Positions 7,010-11,195 of a stretch of DNA of 11,195 nucleotides are shown here, in pieces. Positions within the stretch are counted from its first letter, which is position 1, and every line of letters begins with the position of its first letter. The notes under the pieces were generated by a model, which saw only the letters and a program-made list of their open reading frames with translations, was not told the DNA's origin and ran no database searches. The position numbers and the translations under genes are program-made. Origin of the DNA: Clostridia bacterium (lineage in GTDB: Bacteria; Bacillota; Clostridia; Oscillospirales; CAG-382); NCBI GenBank assembly GCA_900757905.1, contig CAAEPN010000198.1:1-11195 (forward strand), read 5' to 3'.

Positions 7010-8683
7010 GTGATGTTGTTGGTTAAGGAAAAGAGTCAGACCTTTGTATTCGGCGCAGTTATACTCATGGTTTCCAACATCTTGGTAAAGGTGATCGGAG
7101 CAGTTTTCAAAATTCCGCTCACCAATACCATCGGCGTGGACGGTATGGCCTATTTCAATGCGGCCTACAGCATCTATGTGGCGTTATACAACATTTCGAC
7201 CTCTGGCTTGCCGGTGGCCGTGTCGCGTATGGTTGCCGCGGAAAACTCGCGCGGTAACCTACGGGAGGTCAACCGCATATTTTCGATTGCGTTTCGGCTC
7301 TTTTTCATGATCGGACTTGCCGGAATGCTTGTCATGATTGTGTTTTCACGCAATTTTGCTGCCTTTTCCAAACTGCACGACTCGTATCTTGCCATGATCG
7401 CCATTGCGCCGACGCTGTTCTTTATTTGTCTGTCCTCCGCTGCACGCGGCTATTTTCAGGGACTGCAAAATATGGTTCCGACGGCGGTATCCGGCATTAT
7501 CGAAGCAGTCGGAAAGTTAGGAATCGGCCTTGCCGCGGCATGGTATTTTTATAAAATCAAGCACGAAAGCCTGTCGCTTGTCGCTGCCTTTGTTATTTCC
7601 GGTGTGACGATAGGCGTTTTGGCGGCAACGGTCTATGTCTATATCGTTAAATTCCGTTTTTGCCGTTCGAAAGAGTACCGCGCAAGGCTTTATGATGCTC
7701 CGCTTGCACCGGAACGTTCCCAAAGCAGTATTTTGAAGGAGCTTGTTGTGACGGCAATTCCGATCGTGCTCGCTTCTTCTATCATAGGCTTAACAAGCAC
7801 CGTCGATACCTTTTTCATGACACGGCGTCTACTCGTGACCGGACTTTCCGAGGCTGCTGCTACCTCGTTCTATGGAACCTATTCTGCCATGGTTGTGCCG
7901 CTTTTCAACATGATCCCGCCGCTTATTTATCCGTTTGCAATTGGTATCATTCCGGCGCTTTCTTCTGCAATCTCTCGGAAAAACCACGAAGAATGCGCTT
8001 TGCAGACCGAATCGGCCTTTCGTTTAGCGGCCATTATCGCCATTCCTTGTGCTGTCGGAATGGGCGCGCTGTCAAAAAACATCGTTTCTTTCTTATTTTC
8101 GGGAAGCGAAAAGGTAATTGAGACAGGAGATTATTCCGTAACGACTACCGACCTTGCTGCCTCGGCTCTTGCTGTTTTGGCGCCGGCAATATTCTTTCTC
8201 GGTATGATCGCCATTACTAACTCGGTTTTGCAGGCGTACCGTTTTGAGCGGAAAACGATCATTTCTACAACCGCCGGAATCGTTGTGAAGATCGTCCTTA
8301 CTTATGTTCTTTCCGGTGTGCCCGGAATCGGTGCAAATGGCTCTGCTGTCGGTACAGCGGCGTGCTATTTGACTGTATTTGCCTTCAATCTGTATTTTGT
8401 CATCAAATATACGCACTTTGTGCCGCATATCCGCCGAATCTTTTTAAAGCCGCTTGCAGCAGGTATTCTTTGTGGCAGTACGGCAGTATTTGCAGTACGC
8501 TTACTTGACGGGCACATTCCCGATAAGCTTCTGACGCTTATTGCTATCTTGCTTGCCGCCGTGGTTTACGCCGGTACGTTGTTGGTATCAAAGGGCTTCG
8601 ACCGAACGGATATTTTAATGCTTCCGAAAGGCGAAAAAATCTGCCGTGCTATGGAAAAATGCGGCCTTCTTGAAAAGAATTAA
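7010..8683 (+). CDS. SpoVB/YabM-like polysaccharide or lipid-linked sugar flippase (MOP superfamily)
   Basis: This is a very hydrophobic protein of about 557 residues with roughly 14 predicted membrane helices, belonging to the MOP exporter superfamily (SpoVB, YtgP/MurJ and Wzx-like). Family hallmarks are an N-terminal helix pair with IGAVFKIPLTNTIGVDGMA (residues 29-47), SGLPVAVSRMVA (65-76) and GYFQGLQNMVPTAVSG (147-162). Members move undecaprenyl-linked sugars or lipid II across the membrane; SpoVB acts in spore cortex synthesis. Its place directly before mazG-yabO-yabP-yabQ-divIC matches B. subtilis yabM, so orthology with YabM is likely by synteny, but the substrate cannot be read from sequence. 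The start is uncertain: GTG 7010, ATG 7013, TTG 7016 and TTG 7019 are consecutive in-frame codons. The only Shine-Dalgarno-like stretch, TAAGGG (7005-7010), has normal spacing only for 7016 or 7019. Confidence 0.88.
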   Translation: MMLLVKEKSQTFVFGAVILMVSNILVKVIGAVFKIPLTNTIGVDGMAYFNAAYSIYVALYNISTSGLPVAVSRMVAAENSRGNLREVNRIFSIAFRLFFMIGLAGMLVMIVFSRNFAAFSKLHDSYLAMIAIAPTLFFICLSSAARGYFQGLQNMVPTAVSGIIEAVGKLGIGLAAAWYFYKIKHESLSLVAAFVISGVTIGVLAATVYVYIVKFRFCRSKEYRARLYDAPLAPERSQSSILKELVVTAIPIVLASSIIGLTSTVDTFFMTRRLLVTGLSEAAATSFYGTYSAMVVPLFNMIPPLIYPFAIGIIPALSSAISRKNHEECALQTESAFRLAAIIAIPCAVGMGALSKNIVSFLFSGSEKVIETGDYSVTTTDLAASALAVLAPAIFFLGMIAITNSVLQAYRFERKTIISTTAGIVVKIVLTYVLSGVPGIGANGSAVGTAACYLTVFAFNLYFVIKYTHFVPHIRRIFLKPLAAGILCGSTAVFAVRLLDGHIPDKLLTLIAILLAAVVYAGTLLVSKGFDRTDILMLPKGEKICRAMEKCGLLEKN

Positions 8684-8702
8684 CCAAAAAGAGGAATTGA
8701 AA

Positions 8703-9416
8703 ATGACGGAACAAATCAAAGTATTTAAAGAAAAAGAAAACTATACGCTTGCGGATATCCGTGAGCTTGTCGAAATTTTGCGCAGTAAGGACGGCTGCGC
8801 ATGGGACAGGGAACAGACCCATAAAAGCGTGCGCAATGCTATGATTGAGGAAACCTATGAATTTATCGAGGGCTTGGATAAAAACGACGAAACGCTTATG
8901 AAAGAAGAGCTGGGGGATGTGATGTTCCAAGTGTTCTTCCATGCGCGCATTGCCGAAGAAGAGGGAAGCTTTAACATCGATGATATCGCGGATGAAATCT
9001 GCAAAAAAATGGTTTTGCGTCATCCGCATGTGTTTGGTGATGTAAGCGTAAAAGATTCCGGCGAGGTCTTGAAAAACTGGGAAACCATAAAAAAGGCAGA
9101 GAAAAGCCGGGATACGCTTGAAAAGCAGTTAGAGAGCGTATCGAGTGCGCTTCCGTCGCTAATCCGCGCAGAAAAGCTGTTTTCACGCTGCAAAAAGGAA
9201 GGCGTGGCAGTCGAACGCGATCCGGAAAAGCTCATTCGGAACATTACCGAAAAAGCGGCAGCTCTCACGCCCAACGCCGACAGCGCACAGATCGGCGATC
9301 TGCTATTTGCCGTTACCAATCTTTCCTATGCGCTCAAGATCAATTCGGAACAGGCGTTATATGAGAAAAATGACCGTTTTATCAAAGAAACTACAAAAAA
9401 TGAGGAACAAAAATGA
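8703..9416 (+). CDS. mazG: Nucleoside triphosphate pyrophosphohydrolase MazG (YabN MazG part)
   Basis: MazG hydrolyses NTPs and dNTPs to NMP plus PPi, cleansing pools of aberrant nucleotides; in E. coli it also affects ppGpp levels. The 237-residue protein has the usual tandem arrangement. Domain 1 is intact, with LRSKDGCAWDREQTH (26-40), metal-binding EETYE (49-53), EELGD (68-72) and RHPHVFG (106-112). Domain 2 (about 155-230) keeps the fold signature GDLLFAVTNLSYAL (198-211), but the preceding acid of the ExxD pair is Q196, and its EExxE motif is not recognisable. In Bacillus YabN a tetrapyrrole methylase domain is fused in front; here it is absent. I chose ATG 8703 because GAGG (8691-8694) lies 8 nt upstream. 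A 19-codon extension back to 8646 would overlap the flippase gene and has no supporting signal. The stop overlaps the next start (ATGA). Confidence 0.94.
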   Translation: MTEQIKVFKEKENYTLADIRELVEILRSKDGCAWDREQTHKSVRNAMIEETYEFIEGLDKNDETLMKEELGDVMFQVFFHARIAEEEGSFNIDDIADEICKKMVLRHPHVFGDVSVKDSGEVLKNWETIKKAEKSRDTLEKQLESVSSALPSLIRAEKLFSRCKKEGVAVERDPEKLIRNITEKAAALTPNADSAQIGDLLFAVTNLSYALKINSEQALYEKNDRFIKETTKNEEQK

Positions 9417-9655
9417 GATTAGATAAGTATTTAAAAGTGACGCGTATCATCAAGCGCCGCACAGTGGCTAACAATGCCTGCGACGCAGCGCATGTCACTG
9501 TCAATGACCGCCCGGCCAAGGCCTCCTACGATGTAAAGGTCGGCGATATTATCGCAATCACCTTTGGCGAAAAGACCTTGAAGGTCGAGGTGACCGACGT
9601 TAAAGAAACCGTTGGCAAAGATCTTGCCGCAACGCTTTATAAGGTTTTGGAATAA
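9413..9655 (+). CDS. rqcP: S4-domain RNA-binding protein YabO/RqcP (Hsp15 family)
   Basis: This 80-residue protein consists almost wholly of one S4 RNA-binding domain: MRLDKYLKVTRIIKRRTVA at the start, then VNDRPAKASYDVKVGDII and an acidic/basic tail. The Firmicutes member at this locus, YabO, is RqcP. RqcP works with RqcH on obstructed 50S subunits carrying peptidyl-tRNA, and helps add the C-terminal poly-alanine tail that marks stalled chains for degradation. R2 and the basic run K14-R15-R16 that would contact rRNA/tRNA are present. Family length is about 80-90 residues. The ATG overlaps the mazG stop (ATGA) and has GAGGA (9402-9406) 6 nt upstream, so translation is coupled to mazG. Many Clostridia have a HU gene (hup) between mazG and yabO; it is missing here. 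Identification rests on both sequence and synteny. Confidence 0.92.
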   Translation: MRLDKYLKVTRIIKRRTVANNACDAAHVTVNDRPAKASYDVKVGDIIAITFGEKTLKVEVTDVKETVGKDLAATLYKVLE

Positions 9656-9678
9656 CAGGCGAACGCACCGCATAGCAT
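9650..9678 (+). promoter_or_regulatory. Candidate sigma-E-type promoter for yabPQ
   Basis: The 75-nt gap between yabO and yabP is the longest in the window. It contains GAATAAC (9650-9656), 5 of 7 matches to the sigma-E -35 consensus KMATATT, and CATAGCAT (9671-9678), 6 of 8 matches to the -10 consensus CATACAAT. They are 14 nt apart, within the 13-15 nt usual for this mother-cell sigma factor. B. subtilis yabP and yabQ are sporulation genes with mother-cell expression, which fits. The -35 begins inside the last codons of yabO. Both boxes are imperfect, so this is a candidate only. No good sigma-A promoter or terminator was seen in the same gap. Confidence 0.33.
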
Positions 9679-9730
9679 GTACAGATAGTATCTCTTCGTG
9701 TTTTATTTGATTCGAAAGGAATGATTCTGT

Positions 9731-10006
9731 ATGCAGTCTGCTTCTTGCGGCAGCATTACCGTTACCGACCGCGCGTCCATTGAGCTTACCGGCATTCTGT
9801 CGGTAGACAGCTTTGACGAGTTCACCATAACCTTAAACGTTTCTTCTGGAAAACTGATGATCGAGGGCGAAAACCTGAAAATCGGCGTACTTGACTTAGA
9901 AAAGGGAAAAGTGAGCGCCGAAGGCAGGATAAACGCCGTATATTACACAGACGGTTCGCCGGCAGAAAGCGGATTTTTGACCCGTTTGTTCGGCCGTCGG
10001 GCATAG
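9731..10006 (+). CDS. yabP: Sporulation protein YabP
   Basis: This 91-residue protein matches the YabP family along its whole length. It has an N-terminal NR-like segment (here VTDRASIELTGI, residues 11-22), VDSFDEFTI (25-33), then G-x-L-M-I-x-G-E and LKIGVLDLEKGKVSAEGRI (49-67), and a C-terminal FLTRLFGRR. The pattern predicts a small all-beta protein with no signal peptide or membrane helix. YabP is conserved in endospore formers. Its biochemical role is unknown; it is expressed during sporulation in B. subtilis and is paired with YabQ, as here. The ATG has AAAGGA (9715-9720) 10 nt upstream; an ATG at 9721 is out of frame. yabQ starts 3 nt after the stop. Its presence is a good marker that the organism, or its recent ancestor, forms spores. 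Confidence 0.9.
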   Translation: MQSASCGSITVTDRASIELTGILSVDSFDEFTITLNVSSGKLMIEGENLKIGVLDLEKGKVSAEGRINAVYYTDGSPAESGFLTRLFGRRA

Positions 10007-10009
10007 TGT

Positions 10010-10486
10010 ATGGCGATTTTGTTCGGGCGCGACCAGCTTCCGGTGTTTTTGTCCTTTCTTGTCTGCGGCGTATTGGCCGGCGTCCTTTTTGATGTGCTAA
10101 AAATCAAACGGCATATGTTTGGCGCTCCGGGATTTATCGTGTTTATCGATGATCTTATATTCATGCTTACATGCGGTGTCATTGTCATTTTTAACGCCTT
10201 TGCTTTCAACGACGGCAATTTTAAATGGTACGAAGCGCCGCTCATGCTCGGCGGCTTCGCCGTTTATCGGCTTACCCTGTCGCGCATTGTCATCTTTTGC
10301 ATTTTCGCTGTAATCGATTTTGTCAAAAAAATGCTGCGAAAGCTTGTAACACCGCTTGTACGGTTAACCTTGAAATCAATTAAGAAAATTCAAAAAACGG
10401 TTGAATGCTTTAGACAAAAACGAGCAGTTCTTCGCTTAAAAAAGTGTATATCGCATTGCTATTTCCTCGTTCGCCCCAAAAACTGA
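10010..10486 (+). CDS. yabQ: Spore cortex biosynthesis protein YabQ
   Basis: This 158-residue membrane protein belongs to the YabQ family. Hydrophobic segments lie at about residues 10-30 (PVFLSFLVCGVLAGVLFDVL), 41-65 (starting GFIVFIDDLIF) and 76-104. They are followed by a strongly basic, lysine/arginine-rich cytosolic tail (106-158). The GxxxGxxFD pattern in helix 1 and the aspartate pair D47-D48 entering helix 2 are family features. In B. subtilis YabQ localises to forespore membranes and is needed for cortex formation; the molecular mechanism is unknown. The start is 3 nt after yabP with no clear Shine-Dalgarno, so translation probably depends on coupling to yabP. The membrane half is more conserved in appearance than the tail, which is normal for this family. 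Confidence 0.87.
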   Translation: MAILFGRDQLPVFLSFLVCGVLAGVLFDVLKIKRHMFGAPGFIVFIDDLIFMLTCGVIVIFNAFAFNDGNFKWYEAPLMLGGFAVYRLTLSRIVIFCIFAVIDFVKKMLRKLVTPLVRLTLKSIKKIQKTVECFRQKRAVLRLKKCISHCYFLVRPKN

Positions 10487-10501
10487 AAGGATGTGAAAAA
10501 T

Positions 10502-10762
10502 ATGAGTCTTGCTAAAAACATCGTTATGATCGTTATTATTCTCTTGCTTTTGGTGCTGGGTATTCATCAACAGTTGCGCATAAACGAATTAGATGAAACC
10601 ATTTCCACTCTTGAAAAACAGAATGAAACGTTAAAATATGAGAATGATAAAAAACAGAACGAGCTAGATACGCCGCTGGAGGACCGCATGGAAAAGGAGG
10701 CCGGCAATCTCGGCTACAAAGACCCGAACGCCCAGTATTACTATAACGATTTCAGCGGCTGA
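10502..10762 (+). CDS. divIC: Septum formation initiator DivIC/FtsB family protein
   Basis: This 86-residue bitopic membrane protein has a short cytosolic N-terminus, one membrane helix (about residues 6-22, rich in I, L and V), an extracytoplasmic coiled coil (about 25-57) and the conserved ending EDRMEKEAGNLGYKDPNA-YY (60-80). DivIC forms a complex with FtsL and DivIB (FtsQ) at the division site and helps activate septal peptidoglycan synthesis. In spore formers it is also needed for the sporulation septum. Its position after yabQ matches B. subtilis. I prefer ATG 10502 over GTG 10493, because AAAGGA (10486-10491) lies 10 nt before the ATG but only 1 nt before the GTG. The gap to yabQ is 15 nt, and a 46-nt gap follows, containing no recognisable terminator. 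Confidence 0.92.
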   Translation: MSLAKNIVMIVIILLLLVLGIHQQLRINELDETISTLEKQNETLKYENDKKQNELDTPLEDRMEKEAGNLGYKDPNAQYYYNDFSG

Positions 10763-10808
10763 TACGCTGTTATTTACCCAAATACGGACGTTTGAAAGGA
10801 CATATATC

Positions 10809-11195
10809 ATGAGAATTCTCTCTACGCGCTTGATTTCCGAAGAAGTCTGCCGATTACTTATCGAAGCAAACTATGAGCTTTCCGAAAGCTTGGCGAACCG
10901 CATAAAAACATGCGAAACTACCGAAAGCAATCCGCTTGCAAAATTGCTTTTATCCAAGCTTTCCGAGAATATGGACGCGGCAAAAAAAATAAATGTTCCT
11001 GTCTGTCAGGATACCGGTATGGCGGTCATTTTTCTTGAAATCGGGCAAGAGGTCGCTTTGGAAGGCGAGCCGCTTGAAGAAGCGGTAAACCGTGGCACGG
11101 CCGAGGCTTACGATAAGGGATATTTGCGCAAATCAGTTGTTTGCGACCCTCTATTTGATCGCATCAATACCGGCGACAACACGCCGGCTATTCTC
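10809..11195 (+). CDS. Fumarate hydratase alpha subunit, class I (Fe-S), 5' part
   Basis: The frame runs open from ATG 10809 to the window edge (129 codons). The ATG has AAAGGA (10795-10800) 8 nt upstream. The protein belongs to the class I fumarase/tartrate dehydratase alpha (N-terminal) family. It has NVPVCQDTGMAVIFLEIGQ (residues 62-80), in which C66 is the first expected ligand of the catalytic [4Fe-4S] cluster. KGYLRKSVVCDPL and INTGDNTPAI near the edge also fit. The enzyme interconverts fumarate and malate. In anaerobes it is usually a two-subunit form, so a beta subunit gene is expected just downstream. L(+)-tartrate dehydratase alpha cannot be ruled out from this part, nor can a fused alpha-beta chain. 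The gene follows divIC by 46 nt in the same direction but is functionally unrelated to it. Confidence 0.93.
   Translation, partial: MRILSTRLISEEVCRLLIEANYELSESLANRIKTCETTESNPLAKLLLSKLSENMDAAKKINVPVCQDTGMAVIFLEIGQEVALEGEPLEEAVNRGTAEAYDKGYLRKSVVCDPLFDRINTGDNTPAIL

Noticed and set aside
8646..8702. A 19-codon N-terminal extension of MazG starting inside the flippase gene
   Set aside because: It would overlap the flippase C-terminus and has no ribosome binding site. GAGG at 8691-8694 with 8-nt spacing supports ATG 8703, and MazG homologues align from there.
10401..10442. AT-rich promoter-like sequence near the end of yabQ (TTGAAT, TAGACA) upstream of divIC
   Set aside because: No -10 box at 16-18 nt spacing from either hexamer; it is more simply the lysine-rich coding tail of yabQ.
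10493..10501. GTG start for divIC
   Set aside because: The Shine-Dalgarno AAAGGA at 10486-10491 is only 1 nt away from it but 10 nt from ATG 10502.
10763..10808. Possible terminator or palindrome (AAATACGGACGTTT, 10780-10793) between divIC and the fumarase gene
   Set aside because: Only three or four end pairs form and the centre mismatches. There is no GC-rich stem and no T-run, so neither a terminator nor a convincing operator.
1..11195. Mobile element, CRISPR, toxin-antitoxin or phage-defence island
   Set aside because: I found no direct or terminal inverted repeats, transposase, integrase, repeat array or defence-domain gene. All frames with coding signal belong to conserved chromosomal families in one orientation.

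Overview
The window is an ordinary, densely packed stretch of bacterial chromosome with every gene on the + strand. Gene content and order point to an anaerobic, endospore-forming (or spore-former-derived) member of the Firmicutes, class Clostridia. The order yabM-like / mazG (yabN) / yabO / yabP / yabQ / divIC matches the Bacillus subtilis yab-divIC region, and recJ / relA / dtd / hemZ is a typical clostridial run. Radical-SAM HemZ and a class I [4Fe-4S] fumarase fit an anaerobe. Base composition looks near-balanced and even throughout. I saw no insertion sequence, phage gene, CRISPR array, tRNA, rRNA or convincing rho-independent terminator.

Layout. (1) 1-639: the C-terminal end of a COG2509-type FAD-dependent dehydrogenase, then a small RseC-family membrane protein with a cysteine cluster. 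(2) 651-6994: recJ (single-strand DNA exonuclease), relA (bifunctional (p)ppGpp synthetase/hydrolase, overlapping recJ by 10 nt), dtd (D-aminoacyl-tRNA deacylase) and hemZ (coproporphyrinogen dehydrogenase-like radical SAM enzyme). (3) about 7010-10762: a SpoVB/MurJ-like flippase, mazG, yabO/rqcP (S4 protein of ribosome quality control), yabP and yabQ (sporulation) and divIC (division). (4) 10809-11195: the start of a class I fumarate hydratase alpha subunit, cut by the window edge.

Gaps between genes are 3-75 nt, and two pairs overlap, so much of the window may be read as long polycistronic transcripts. Themes are nucleotide and translation quality control (RelA, Dtd, MazG, RqcP), repair (RecJ), redox or cofactor chemistry (FAD enzyme, RseC, HemZ, fumarase) and envelope, division and spore functions (flippase, YabP, YabQ, DivIC). 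The longest gap, 75 nt before yabP, holds a plausible sigma-E-type promoter.

I do not see a previously undescribed multi-gene system. The most unusual local signal is at the recJ start. A strong Shine-Dalgarno sequence lies 23 nt upstream of the ATG, and a perfect 15-nt GC-rich hairpin between them would, if folded, reduce the effective spacing to 8 nt. Also worth a look are a MazG whose second domain has lost its metal-binding acids, a Dtd with a lengthened loop, and a COG2509-RseC pair.
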